Part shown: piece by piece, positions 25,088 to 33,613 of the stretch
Layout of the letters: each line of letters opens with the position of its first letter
Numbering within the stretch: the first letter of the stretch is position 1
From: Pseudomonas sp. TNT3
GTDB lineage: Bacteria > Pseudomonadota > Gammaproteobacteria > Pseudomonadales > Pseudomonadaceae
Direction: 5' to 3'
NCBI RefSeq assembly: GCF_010095445.2
Contig: NZ_WFGV02000038.1
Location: 1-64,000 of the forward strand
DNA length: 64,000 nucleotides
Made by a program: the position numbers and the translations under genes
The notes under the pieces: generated by a model
What the model saw: only the letters and a program-made list of their open reading frames with translations
What the model was told of the DNA's origin: nothing
Databases searched by the model: none

Positions 25088-27205
25088 TTAGAAGCTCATG
25101 TCCACTTTGGTCCAGAGCGTGCGCCCCGGTTCTTTAATGGCTTGCGGGTCATTGGCCGGGTAGCCGAAACCCGCGTTCCCCGCCAGGTTCAGGTGCTCGG
25201 CGTAAGCCTTGCCGAACAGGTTGTCCACACCAGAACTGACCTTCCAGTTCTTGTTGATCCGGTAGGCACCATTGAGCGAGAACACCCCGAAGCCTGCCGT
25301 TTTGTCGAAGTCCTTGCCGACCACGTTGCCCTTGTTCTGGTCGATACGGTTTTGCGCGGCGACCACTCTCCACAGTGCGCCGGCGCTCCAGTTGTCTTCG
25401 CTGTAGGTCAAGCCGAAACGCGCATCCAGCGGCGGCATTTGTGGCAATGCGCTGCCGTCGCTGCTGTTCTTGCCCCAGGCGTAGGCCAGGGTTGCATCAG
25501 CCTTCCAGTGGCTGGTCAGCTTGTAGGCCGCGCCGAGTTCGCCACCCATGATCCGCGCGTCGATGTTCTCGGCCTGGGAGGTCATGCCCATCATTCCGGG
25601 CGTGTAGTTGAACAGGATGTAGTCGCGTACCTGCCCGATGTAGCCCGAGGCCCAGGCGTCGAGTTCTTCGGTTTTGTATTGCAGGCCGAAATCGAGCTGG
25701 GTGGTTTTTTCGGGTTTGATCGAATCGAAGGCGTTCACCGATCCGACAGGCCCGGAGTTGGGCGAGAACAGTTCCCAGTAATCCGGGAACCGCTGGGTGT
25801 GACCTAGGCCGGCATAGAGCGTGGTCGGGCTGTCCGCCAGGTCATGCTCGTAGCGGACGAAGCCGCTGGGCAGGGTGTCGGCGCGGGTGTCGTCGGCGGT
25901 CGGATTGGGGCGCGTCATCATCCCGGAGCCGGTGGTCTGTCGGAAATCCTTGGCCGAGGCGCGGTCCAGTCGCGCACCTGTGATCAGCCGGTCGTTGTCG
26001 GTGGCGTACCAGGTCAGCTCGCTGAACACGCCGTAGTTATGGAAGTCGGCGTCCTTGGTGTACGGCAGGTCCTTATAGGTGTCGATGCCCATGGCGCTGC
26101 GTTGGCGGTGTTCGTTGGTCTGCGCGTCGATGCCGCTGATCAACTGCACATCGGCCCAGCGCCAGGTCGCCTTGATCCGTGCGCCGAGGGTCCGGCGGTC
26201 GACGTTCGAGGCCATGGGGCCGGCCATCATCCCGGTGCCGGAAGGCGTGCGCAGGGTGTAGTTGTCCATCACGTGGTCGGCGTAGTTGTAGTAGACCTGC
26301 GCTTCGACCTTATCCAGCACCTCACCCATGTTCGACTTCTCGAAACGGAGGCCGAGGCTTTCACGCTTGAACTGTGAGCCGTCCATGCCGCGTCCAGCGT
26401 AACGCGCTTCGCCATCGCCCTTGCCGGCAGTCAACTCCAGCAGGGTATCGGCGTCCGGTGTCCAGCCCACCGCGACGTCGCCATTCCACTTGTCGTAGCG
26501 TGACGGCACGGTGTCGTTGTTGCCGTCCTTGTAGTCGTCGGCATGCGCGGTGTTGCCGATCACCCGAACGTAACCTAGCGGACCACCGGCAGCGGCATCC
26601 ACCACCTTGTCGAAACGACCATTGGAGCCGGCCAGCACACTGGCGTTCACCCGGGTGCCGAGCTCGCCGAAGCGTTCAGGCTCGCGGTCGAACAGGATGG
26701 TGCCGGCCGATGCGCCCGGTCCCCATAACACGGTTTGCGGGCCTTTGATGACGGTGAGTTTGTCGTAGGTTTCTGGCGAGATGTAAGAGGTTGGTGCGTC
26801 CATCCGGCCAGGGCAGGCGCCCAGCATCATGCCGCCGTTGGTGAGGATGTTGAGCCGCGAACCGAACATGCCGCGCAACACGGGATCACCGTTGGTGCCG
26901 CCGTTGCGCACCAGGGCGAAGCCTGGAATGGTCTTCAGGTAATCGCCGCCGTCGCTGGCTGGTACCGGTTGGCGCGGGTCCTTGGGGTTGGTGACGATGG
27001 TCAGCGGGGAGCTGGGCGCGATGGCAGTGATCACCGTCGGGCTCAGTTCTTCGCCATGACCTGCGTGTTCATCGGCCAGCACCATGGGTGTCAGCAAAGC
27101 GCCACAAAGAAGGGCGGTGGCGTGCCTGAAACGAACACGGGATTCATTCAGGGCAAAAGTAGCTTGGGCAGCGCTCAAGCGTGTGTCAGCAGAAAACCTG
27201 GACAT
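25088..27205 (-). CDS. oprC: TonB-dependent copper receptor, OprC type
   Basis: An outer-membrane receptor of 705 residues. A long signal sequence (hydrophobic ATALLCGALLTPMVLA) precedes HAGHGEELSPTVITA, then a plug domain (DGGDYLKTIPGFALVRNGG, PVLRGMFGSRLNIL, IKGPQTVLWGPGASAGTILFDRE), and a 22-strand-type barrel ending in an aromatic residue (TKVDMSF). The MLGACPGRMDAPTSYI plug segment, with methionine and cysteine, matches the OprC/NosA copper receptors. I start at 27205 because GGAAA lies eight bases upstream. It imports copper across the outer membrane using TonB energy. Confidence 0.88.
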   Translation of the reverse strand: MSRFSADTRLSAAQATFALNESRVRFRHATALLCGALLTPMVLADEHAGHGEELSPTVITAIAPSSPLTIVTNPKDPRQPVPASDGGDYLKTIPGFALVRNGGTNGDPVLRGMFGSRLNILTNGGMMLGACPGRMDAPTSYISPETYDKLTVIKGPQTVLWGPGASAGTILFDREPERFGELGTRVNASVLAGSNGRFDKVVDAAAGGPLGYVRVIGNTAHADDYKDGNNDTVPSRYDKWNGDVAVGWTPDADTLLELTAGKGDGEARYAGRGMDGSQFKRESLGLRFEKSNMGEVLDKVEAQVYYNYADHVMDNYTLRTPSGTGMMAGPMASNVDRRTLGARIKATWRWADVQLISGIDAQTNEHRQRSAMGIDTYKDLPYTKDADFHNYGVFSELTWYATDNDRLITGARLDRASAKDFRQTTGSGMMTRPNPTADDTRADTLPSGFVRYEHDLADSPTTLYAGLGHTQRFPDYWELFSPNSGPVGSVNAFDSIKPEKTTQLDFGLQYKTEELDAWASGYIGQVRDYILFNYTPGMMGMTSQAENIDARIMGGELGAAYKLTSHWKADATLAYAWGKNSSDGSALPQMPPLDARFGLTYSEDNWSAGALWRVVAAQNRIDQNKGNVVGKDFDKTAGFGVFSLNGAYRINKNWKVSSGVDNLFGKAYAEHLNLAGNAGFGYPANDPQAIKEPGRTLWTKVDMSF

Positions 27206-27289
27206 GACAATTTCCATCGAACAGTCGTAAACGACACGGCCGGCAGCGTTGGGCTGTCTTCGATACCGTGTGAGATCGGATGTGGGTGT

Positions 27290-27733
27290 TTACGCGACGA
27301 CGGGCGGGGCTCGGGTGCGAGCACCGGGGAAGAAGGTTTGCCGGGCGTGGCCCAGGCGTGGAGAGGGCGTACTGAAGGTTGTGGCTGTGGGGGTATCGAA
27401 TGCGACGAAAGACTGGCCGCCGGTCAGTGCCGGGCAGTTGAACAACAGGCTGCAGTAGCCGCATTTCTCCCAAAGGGCGTGGTGATCGGGTTGTGGCGGG
27501 CAATGCTCGGCGGCGGGTTGGGCGCCGTGGTCCATGGCCGACATGTCCATGGGCATGTCCATCGACATGTTCATGAAGCCGGACAGGCTCGCGCGTTGAT
27601 CCATCGGCAACGACTGAGAAATCAGTGGGCCGATAAAGATCATCAACATGGCGAACAGGCTGATCCAGCTGCCGCGGGTCAGGCTTAAAGGCTGACGACG
27701 GGAGGCGGATGACCTGGCGCTAAGCGGGCGCAT
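27290..27733 (-). CDS. DUF2946-family copper-cluster protein
   Basis: A 147-residue protein with one N-terminal hydrophobic helix (SLFAMLMIFIGPLISQSLP), a methionine-rich stretch (MNMSMDMPMDMSAMDHG) and the DUF2946 cysteine motif (EKCGYCSLLFNCPAL). Family members accompany copper uptake genes in Pseudomonas. The Met/His/Cys content suggests periplasmic Cu(I) binding; no activity has been shown by sequence alone. Confidence 0.75.
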   Translation of the reverse strand: MRPLSARSSASRRQPLSLTRGSWISLFAMLMIFIGPLISQSLPMDQRASLSGFMNMSMDMPMDMSAMDHGAQPAAEHCPPQPDHHALWEKCGYCSLLFNCPALTGGQSFVAFDTPTATTFSTPSPRLGHARQTFFPGARTRAPPVVA

Positions 27734-27754
27734 GGGCGGGCTCGGTACCGTCAG

Positions 27755-28234
27755 TTACTGGGTATGCTCGTGCGCTCGCATGCCGTCCGGCGCCTTCTTC
27801 TGCACCGTGACTTCAACGGTCACGTCACCGGACTTCTCGAAGTGCATCGTCAGCGGGAAGTGTTTGCCATCGGCCAGCAGGCTGCGGTCTTTCAGCTCCA
27901 GCAGCATCACGTGATACGCCATCGGCGCGAAAGTGATTTCGCCGCCGGCAGGTATTTCGACGCTCGGCACCTGCTGCATTTTCATCAGGTCGTTCTGCTT
28001 GATGTGCTCGTGCAACTGGGCCTCGCCAGCAATTGGCGAGTCGACACTGAGCAGGCGGTCAGCAGTTTTGCCTTTGTTGTGAATCACGAAATACGCCGCG
28101 ACGGTCGGCGCATTGGGTGGCAGTTCCTGAGACCAAGGGTGAGCGATTTCCAGCTCGCCGGCCTTGTATTCATGGGCGGTGGCAAAGCAGGCAGGCAGCA
28201 GCAACGCAGCCAGAACGATGAGTTTGTTCAACAT
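27755..28234 (-). CDS. Periplasmic copper chaperone, PCuAC type
   Basis: A 159-residue secreted protein with a signal peptide (LIVLAALLLPACFATA). It carries the copper-binding pattern of the PCu(A)C family: a histidine (LHEHIKQ) and methionines (DLMKMQQV), followed by APMAYHVMLLELK. Such proteins deliver Cu(I) to cytochrome oxidase CuA sites or to other cuproproteins. It sits between two DUF2946 genes on the same strand, so a joint role in copper import or distribution is likely. Confidence 0.88.
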   Translation of the reverse strand: MLNKLIVLAALLLPACFATAHEYKAGELEIAHPWSQELPPNAPTVAAYFVIHNKGKTADRLLSVDSPIAGEAQLHEHIKQNDLMKMQQVPSVEIPAGGEITFAPMAYHVMLLELKDRSLLADGKHFPLTMHFEKSGDVTVEVTVQKKAPDGMRAHEHTQ

Positions 28235-28281
28235 GGCAGTACTCCGGATGGATTCAAGACGCAGTCAATTGCGAGAGGGAA

Positions 28282-28680
28282 TCACACCAGAGGGGACGCG
28301 CGGGGGTTCAGGCTCGGCCATTGCTGGCGCGGAGTGGGTGTGTCGAGTGCGGCGGGGGGCTGGCTTCGGTTGGCTTCGAAACGGGCGAAAAATGGTTGTG
28401 GTTCATGCCCGGGCAACGCCACAAGAGGCGAGGAACCGGAGCAACACCAGCAGTGCTGCATGTTGGAATGATCGTCGTTTTGCGGGGCTTTCTGCTCGAT
28501 GTCGCCGATGGAAATTGCCACCATCTTCGTGCCGCCGGAGGTGCAGAAGCTGCCCCATAACAGTTGTTCGGCAGGCGACTTCGCCGACTGCGCCATCGCA
28601 CCGGTCATCGGCATGGCGAGCATGTTGAACAGCACTGCGAAGCAGGCGATCCAGGCAATTGCGAGCCGTTGTCGGGACAT
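28282..28680 (-). CDS. DUF2946-family protein, second copy
   Basis: A 132-residue secreted or anchored protein with an N-terminal helix (AIAWIACFAVLFNMLAMPM), WGSFCTSGGTKMV, and a cysteine/histidine cluster (NMQHCWCCSG). It is the first gene of the copper cluster as transcribed. Its relation to the downstream DUF2946 gene is distant; both share the helix then cysteine-motif plan. Confidence 0.72.
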   Translation of the reverse strand: MSRQRLAIAWIACFAVLFNMLAMPMTGAMAQSAKSPAEQLLWGSFCTSGGTKMVAISIGDIEQKAPQNDDHSNMQHCWCCSGSSPLVALPGHEPQPFFARFEANRSQPPAALDTPTPRQQWPSLNPRASPLV

Positions 28681-28715
28681 GGGACAAATCCGGTGGGTGG
28701 GCGATCAGGCGCGGC

Positions 28716-28745
28716 TATTTAGCCTGATCAGGGCCGATAAGTAAA
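28716..28745 (-). promoter_or_regulatory. Candidate promoter of the copper cluster with a dyad
   Basis: On the minus strand, TTTACT (28740-28745) and TAAATA (28716-28721) are spaced by 18 bp. A dyad GATCAGGC (28703-28710) and GCCTGATC (28722-28729) straddles the -10 position, as a repressor or metalloregulator operator might. Neither is a recognised Cue or Cop box. Confidence 0.35.
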
Positions 28746-28796
28746 AACGTGGCATGCGGTGTGGTGTCGCAGCACTGCTCCTTGTTATGCATACCT

Positions 28797-29120
28797 TCAG
28801 CTCCAGCGTATCGCTTGAACCTGCATGTTTACTCCGAGCGTCACACGAATAACCGCAAATATTGCGGCGAGGTTATCCATGCTCGGGTTGCCCTTGGCAG
28901 ACAACATTCTATGGAGACTTTTACTGGGCTTTGCCGTTTCTTTCGCCAGCGCTTCAAAACCTATAGTTGCGTTGACGAGGTCACGCAAAATGATTCGTGC
29001 CATTTCGGGTTCACCGTTAAGAAACAGCGTAGCAGCCTCATCCAATAATGCCTGGGCGAACTCGGGATCAGATTGTGCGCGCTCGGCGATGGTGTGTTTG
29101 TAACTTCGAGTGAGAGCCAT
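28797..29120 (-). CDS. HigA-type antitoxin
   Basis: A 107-residue helix-turn-helix protein of the putative addiction-module antidote family. It has the conserved C-terminal half IGFEALAKETAKPSKSLHRMLSAKGNPSMDNLAAIF, a Cro-like DNA-binding motif. It follows its toxin gene by three bases, the toxin-first order typical of higBA. It would neutralise the toxin and repress the pair. Confidence 0.87.
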   Translation of the reverse strand: MALTRSYKHTIAERAQSDPEFAQALLDEAATLFLNGEPEMARIILRDLVNATIGFEALAKETAKPSKSLHRMLSAKGNPSMDNLAAIFAVIRVTLGVNMQVQAIRWS

Positions 29121-29123
29121 GAT

Positions 29124-29459
29124 TTATCTCCGCTGCCTTTCAGCTGTTTTCCGATCTCGAAATTCCGCTATCAAAGCTTTTGCGTGTTTGATGTCGTTTT
29201 TTTGGGTGGTCTTGTCGCCGCCACCAAACAGTATGATCAGACGTTTTCCTTCCTGGATCAGATAAATTCTGTAGCCAGGACCCCAATTTATTCGGTATTC
29301 GCCCAGGCCTTCGAACCACTTGATGTTGGACGTATTGCCCAGTTCAAGTCTGATCAGTGCGGTAGCCACTTTATGGGCTGCCTGCACATTCAGGGTAGAA
29401 AACCAGCGTCCAAAAGGGCTTGTTTCATTGGCCTGCAAATATTCTTCGAGTTCGATCAT
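29124..29459 (-). CDS. RelE/ParE-superfamily toxin, HigB type
   Basis: A 111-residue toxin of the addiction-module killer family: FGRWFSTLNVQAAHKVATALIRLELGN, GLGEYRINWGPGYRIYL and IILFGGGDKTTQKNDIKHAKAL are characteristic. Related HigB proteins are ribosome-dependent mRNA endonucleases. I prefer the ATG at 29459; a TTG at 29480 also fits the frame but lies within the operator-like repeat. The pair is transcribed in the same direction as cobK, just downstream of it. Confidence 0.87.
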   Translation of the reverse strand: MIELEEYLQANETSPFGRWFSTLNVQAAHKVATALIRLELGNTSNIKWFEGLGEYRINWGPGYRIYLIQEGKRLIILFGGGDKTTQKNDIKHAKALIAEFRDRKTAERQRR

Positions 29460-29473
29460 GACTGGCTCTGAAG

Positions 29474-29489
29474 GTAACAAATAGGTTAC
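29474..29489. promoter_or_regulatory. Operator-like palindrome of the toxin-antitoxin pair
   Basis: GTAAC-N6-GTTAC, a perfect 5-bp inverted repeat, lies 15 bases upstream of the toxin start, where autoregulatory operators of HigBA-type pairs are found. Its small size makes it a candidate only. Confidence 0.45.
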
Positions 29490-29515
29490 TTATCATGCAA
29501 GTTATTGATCCTGCG

Positions 29516-30241
29516 CTATTGAAGAAATTCCGCCAACGCAGCAAGTGTTTCTTTGCACGACAGGAGCTCTCGATCAACCCCCGGCAACACCGGCCGCTTC
29601 AACACCAGCACCGGCACCCCACGCTCGCGCGCCACTTCCAGCTTCGGCTCGGTGGCTGTACTGCCGCTGTTTTTGCTGATCAGCACATCGATCTGCCGAC
29701 GCTCGAACAGTTCGCGCTCATCGTCGATCAGGAAGGGGCCGCGGGCGCCGATGACTTCGCAGCGCTCGTTACCCGGATACGCGTCCAGCGCACGCAGCGT
29801 CCAGAATTGCTCTGGCGGAATTTCATGCAGGTGTTGTAAGGGCTCGCGGCCGAGGGTGAACAATGGGCGCTTGAAGGGTTTCAGCGCTTCGATCAGTTCG
29901 CTCCAGTCACCGACTTCGCGCCAGTCATCGCCGGCCTGTGGCTGCCAGGCTAGACGTCGCAGTGCCCAGCAGGGAATCGCGCTCGCGCGAGCCGCAGTGG
30001 CAGCGTTCTGGCTGATTTGCGCGGCGTAGGGGTGGGTAGCATCCAGCAATAGCTCGACCCCTTCATCGAGAATGAATTGCGCCAACCCTTCGGCGCCGCC
30101 GTAACCGCCGACACGTACCTGACACTGCAAATCGGTGGGCACACGACCGATCCCCGCCAGGCTATAGATATGTTCCGGCCCCAGGGTGCGAGCGATGGCC
30201 AGGGCCTCGGTGACGCCGCCGAGCAACAAGATGCGCTTCAT
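29516..30241 (-). CDS. cobK: Precorrin-6A reductase CobK
   Basis: A 241-residue NADPH-dependent reductase that converts precorrin-6A to precorrin-6B in the oxygen-requiring cobalamin pathway. It shows the nucleotide-binding start RILLLGGVTEALAIARTL, LDATHPYAAQISQNAATAA, FTLGREPL, and ISKNSGSTATEPKLEVARE. It overlaps the cbiD stop by four bases, so cobL-cbiD-cobK are translationally coupled. Confidence 0.94.
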   Translation of the reverse strand: MKRILLLGGVTEALAIARTLGPEHIYSLAGIGRVPTDLQCQVRVGGYGGAEGLAQFILDEGVELLLDATHPYAAQISQNAATAARASAIPCWALRRLAWQPQAGDDWREVGDWSELIEALKPFKRPLFTLGREPLQHLHEIPPEQFWTLRALDAYPGNERCEVIGARGPFLIDDERELFERRQIDVLISKNSGSTATEPKLEVARERGVPVLVLKRPVLPGVDRELLSCKETLAALAEFLQ

Positions 30242-31335
30242 TGGAAAGCTCCCGCGTGGCCGACAACGCCGCCCTGACGATCAATGGCAAAGACTTCCAC
30301 CTGAACCTGCGCCGGTACCACGCTGCGGGCGAAATCCAGGGCGTGCTGGCACACCGCATCGCCCAGCGCGATACCGGCGGCGCTAGCCATCGCCAGGGCT
30401 TGCTGACTGGTGTTGGCGTCGCGAATCGCTTGCTGCAGCGGTTCATCGGCACCTATTGCGGCGGCCCACTGCGCGAGTTGCGGCAAATCGATACTCGAAT
30501 GTCGACTGTGCAGGTCCATGTGGCCGGCAGCCAGCTTGCTGATCTTGCCGAAACCTCCACACAGGCTGAGTCTGTCCACGGGCACTCTGCGCAGATGCTT
30601 GAGCACTGCGCCGACGAAGTCACCCATTTCGATCAGCGCGATTTCCGGCAGGTCATAGACCCGGCGCATGGTGTCTTCGCTGGCATTGCCGGTGCAGGCG
30701 GCGATGTGCAGGTAGCCGTTGGTCTTCGCGACATCGATGCCTTGATGGATCGACGCAATGTAGGCTGCGCAGGAAAACGGCCGGACGATGCCGCTGGTGC
30801 CGAGAATCGACAAACCGCCGAGAATTCCCAGGCGCGGGTTCATGGTTTTCAACGCCAGCGCCTCGCCACCTTCGACGTTGACCGTGACGTCGAAACCGCC
30901 GCGGTAGCCGAGTTCGTCTGCCAGCAGGGTCAGGTGGTCGCTGATCATTTTGCGCGGCACCGGATTGATCGCCGGTTCGCCGACGCCCAGTACCAGTCCT
31001 GGACGGGTCACGGTGCCGACGCCTTGGCCGGCGTTGAAGCGAATACCCGGTTGGGAATTCAGGCGTACCTGGGAATAGAGCAGGGCGCCATGGGTGACGT
31101 CCGGATCGTCACCTGCATCTTTGATCGTTCCCGCTTCGGCACCGTTGCCGATCAGCCGGCAGAACTCCAGGCGCATCTGTACGCGCTTGCCCTTGGGCAG
31201 GGTGATGTCCACCGCATCCGAACTCCCACCGCCGAGCAGCAATCGAGCGGCCGCCAGGCTGGTGGCGGTGGCGCAGCTACCGGTGGTCAGGCCACTGCGC
31301 AGGGGGGTGGGTTGTTCAGCAGTTTCGTCACGCAT
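30238..31335 (-). CDS. cbiD: Cobalt-precorrin-5B C1-methyltransferase CbiD
   Basis: A 365-residue methyltransferase of the CbiD family, with RSGLTTGSCATATSLAAARLLL at the N-terminus and GVGTVTRPGLVLGVGEPAINPVPRKM centrally, followed by EGGEALALKTMNPRLGILGGLSILGTSGIV. CbiD transfers the C1 methyl during ring contraction in the anaerobic pathway; pseudomonads use it within an otherwise aerobic set in place of CobF. It overlaps both neighbours by a few bases. Confidence 0.95.
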   Translation of the reverse strand: MRDETAEQPTPLRSGLTTGSCATATSLAAARLLLGGGSSDAVDITLPKGKRVQMRLEFCRLIGNGAEAGTIKDAGDDPDVTHGALLYSQVRLNSQPGIRFNAGQGVGTVTRPGLVLGVGEPAINPVPRKMISDHLTLLADELGYRGGFDVTVNVEGGEALALKTMNPRLGILGGLSILGTSGIVRPFSCAAYIASIHQGIDVAKTNGYLHIAACTGNASEDTMRRVYDLPEIALIEMGDFVGAVLKHLRRVPVDRLSLCGGFGKISKLAAGHMDLHSRHSSIDLPQLAQWAAAIGADEPLQQAIRDANTSQQALAMASAAGIALGDAVCQHALDFARSVVPAQVQVEVFAIDRQGGVVGHAGAFQ

Positions 31336-32539
31336 CGAAAGGTTTGACCACGTCCAGCAGTGTAATGGGCAGCGCCTGACGCCAGGTATCGAAGTCGCCC
31401 AGGGGTTGCGCTTGCGCTATATGGATGCGCGTGAGCTCCCCGCCGTGCAGCTCGCGCCAACCCATGAGGGTCATTTCACTTTGCAATGTCACCGCGTTGG
31501 CGATCAACCGACCGCCTGGCTTGAGTGCAGTCCAGCAGGCATCCAGCACACCCTCGCGGGTGACACCGCCGCCGATGAAAATCGCATCCGGGCGCTCAAG
31601 ACCTTGCAGGGCTTGCGGCGCACTGCCGCGAATCAGCTGCAGCCCCGGCACCCCCAGTGCGTCGCGGTTGTGCTCGATCAAACGTTGTCGGCCTTCGTCG
31701 GCTTCGATGGCCAGCGCGCGGCAACTGGGGTGGGCGCGCATCCATTCAATACCAATCGAGCCGCTGCCCGCGCCCACGTCCCACAGGAGTTCACCCGGTG
31801 TCGGTGCCAGGCGCGCGAGGGTGATGGCGCGAACGTCACGTTTGGTCAGTTGACCGTCATGCTGGAAGGCGGAGTCGGGCAGGCCGGCCAGACGTGATAG
31901 ACGCGCAGTGTCGGGCGCGGCAATGCAGTCGATGGCGATCAGATTGAGGTCGGCGATCAGCGGATCGTTCCAGTCATCGGCGACCCCATCGATGCGGCGC
32001 TCGTCTGCACCGCCCAAATGTTCCAGCACGCTCAGCCGACTCGGACCGAAACCGCGCTCGCGCAATTGCGCAGCGATCGCGGCAGGGCTTTGGCCGTCGT
32101 TGCTCAGTACCAGAAGGCGAACACCGCTGCCCCAATGCGCATTCAGCGCGGCAACTGGACGGGCAACCACTGACAGCGTCAGCGTGTCCTGCAACGCCCA
32201 ACCCATCCGCGCGGCGGCGAGGGAGCAGGAAGACGGCGCGGGCAGGATCAGCATTTCATCCGCGGGTATTTGCCGAGCGAGGCTGGCGCCGACACCGAAG
32301 AACATCGGGTCTCCACTGGCCAGTACGCAGACGGGTTCGCCGCGACTTGCCAATACGGGTGCCAGGGAGAAGGGGCTGGGCCACAATTGCCGTTCGCCAC
32401 GGATGCAGGCAGGCAACAAATCGAGTTGGCGCTGGCCACCGATAATTCGCGAAGCGCTTAGCAACGCGTGTCGGGCAGTTTTGCCCAGCCCCTTGAAGCC
32501 TTCCTCACCGATACCTACCACCGTCAGCCAGGGGGTCAT
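31328..32539 (-). CDS. cobL: Precorrin-6Y C5,15-methyltransferase (decarboxylating) CobL
   Basis: A 403-residue bifunctional enzyme. The N-terminal half is CbiE-like (WLTVVGIGEEGFKGLG; VLASGDPMFFGVGASLA) and the C-terminal half is CbiT-like, with the SAM site LLWDVGAGSGSIGIEWMRAHP and FIGGGVTREGVLDACW. It methylates C5 and C15 and removes the C12 acetate carboxyl of precorrin-6B. I start at the ATG at 32539 with GAGGA upstream. It is the first of three coupled genes on the minus strand. Confidence 0.95.
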   Translation of the reverse strand: MTPWLTVVGIGEEGFKGLGKTARHALLSASRIIGGQRQLDLLPACIRGERQLWPSPFSLAPVLASRGEPVCVLASGDPMFFGVGASLARQIPADEMLILPAPSSCSLAAARMGWALQDTLTLSVVARPVAALNAHWGSGVRLLVLSNDGQSPAAIAAQLRERGFGPSRLSVLEHLGGADERRIDGVADDWNDPLIADLNLIAIDCIAAPDTARLSRLAGLPDSAFQHDGQLTKRDVRAITLARLAPTPGELLWDVGAGSGSIGIEWMRAHPSCRALAIEADEGRQRLIEHNRDALGVPGLQLIRGSAPQALQGLERPDAIFIGGGVTREGVLDACWTALKPGGRLIANAVTLQSEMTLMGWRELHGGELTRIHIAQAQPLGDFDTWRQALPITLLDVVKPFDA

Positions 32540-32706
32540 GCTGTTCCTCATTAATCAAGCGAAGCCGAATCATTGCATTGCTCAGGCCTGAGTAGTCCTG
32601 TGCGGTTGCGCATCATAGCGCGGTGTTAAGGGTATTCGCGTGTCGATAGCGGTTGAATGGGGTCACTGATGGAGATTGTCAAAGCGATGGGTACGGGGGC
32701 GGGTTC

Positions 32707-33357
32707 TTATTGTTTGTTTTTTCGCAGATCAAACTTCTTCATTTTTATCTCCCGTACTTTCCTCTCAATGATTGCTCTATTGCTTTCAAGTTTCTTTTTA
32801 TCCAGTTTGAGATACGCCCGTTGCTGAATGATGGCGGCGGCGTGTCCTTCCCAATCCCAGAACAGGAAACTGCTTTTTTTCGTATAAGCCACCAGTTCCA
32901 GATTGAACACTGCGATGGTAAGGACGCCCTTTTCATCGTACCGCGCAGGGATGGCCTGAAAGCGCTGTCCCATCAGACTTTGCTCGTCGAGAGAGAACAG
33001 CGCGGGCTCGTTGTATTTAAGCGCGTCGAGCGTGTCGATCATGGCGTTCCCTTGTCGGGTGTCCGGCATGGCTTGAGCACTTTGAACGAGAAAATCCGCA
33101 ACGCTCCTCGAGAGCCCGGAACGCTTGCGTGTAACGATGGCGTCCTGAAAGACAGACCAGCCCAGGAAATGCAGCGTGGAGACATATTCGTCCAGCCATT
33201 CTGTCGAGTCGAGAAAGCGGCTGTAGACCATGTCGGCGGATCGGGTGGCGATCTGGGTGCTGTCAGTCAAATCATCGTGATCTTGCAGTGAGAGGTCACC
33301 AATGCACGAAACCAGACTGTGTCCGGTCAGCAAGCCAGGGGGGTTTTCATTATTCAT
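32707..33357 (-). CDS. Unrecognised 216-residue protein, first of a related pair
   Basis: No known family recognised. The protein is soluble in appearance, without signal peptide or transmembrane helix. Its end is strongly basic (KLDKKKLESNR, then MKKFDLRKNKQ). Residues 12-83 align without gaps to residues 55-126 of the 274-residue protein at 38171: G-[HN]-[ST]-LV, SL[QE], EW, LG-x-x-V and RS-x-L share spacing. The C-terminal FLFWDW segment corresponds to LLFFDL there. I start at 33357 (AGGAAT upstream). It lies between cobL and cobG, transcribed like cobL but with its own gap of about 170 bases, so it need not belong to the cobalamin pathway. Confidence 0.7.
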   Translation of the reverse strand: MNNENPPGLLTGHSLVSCIGDLSLQDHDDLTDSTQIATRSADMVYSRFLDSTEWLDEYVSTLHFLGWSVFQDAIVTRKRSGLSRSVADFLVQSAQAMPDTRQGNAMIDTLDALKYNEPALFSLDEQSLMGQRFQAIPARYDEKGVLTIAVFNLELVAYTKKSSFLFWDWEGHAAAIIQQRAYLKLDKKKLESNRAIIERKVREIKMKKFDLRKNKQ

Positions 33358-33577
33358 GTGCGATTCCTGTTCATTAATCAAACTTCCGTTTTAAGTGTTG
33401 ATTGAAAGTACAAGAGCAGGCACAGGGTTAAAACAAGAGAGGCTCAGGGAATTAATACTGGCTGTTAAGTGTTTGTGGCGACAGGGCACCAAGAGCGTTT
33501 CAGAATTCAAGTGCCTGAGGAACGGCGCGTTTCGTCGTCTATGTGCTTGAGCTTTTCATCCGGCCCGGCAAAGCAGG

Positions 33578-33583
33578 CATAAT
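33578..33583 (+). promoter_or_regulatory. Candidate -10 element for cobG
   Basis: CATAAT at 33578-33583, preceded 18 bases upstream by TTTCAT, lies 30 bases before the cobG start. No cobalamin riboswitch (B12-box core GCCACTG) is visible in the leader. The remainder of the 256-base gap 33358-33613 shows nothing recognisable. Confidence 0.4.
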
Positions 33584-33613
33584 GCCGCCCTTGATCCCGT
33601 TAACGGCCATCCC

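Noticed and set aside
32540..33613. Cobalamin riboswitch before cobL or cobG
   Set aside because: No B12-box core or accompanying conserved segments were found by eye on either strand; a covariance scan would be decisive.
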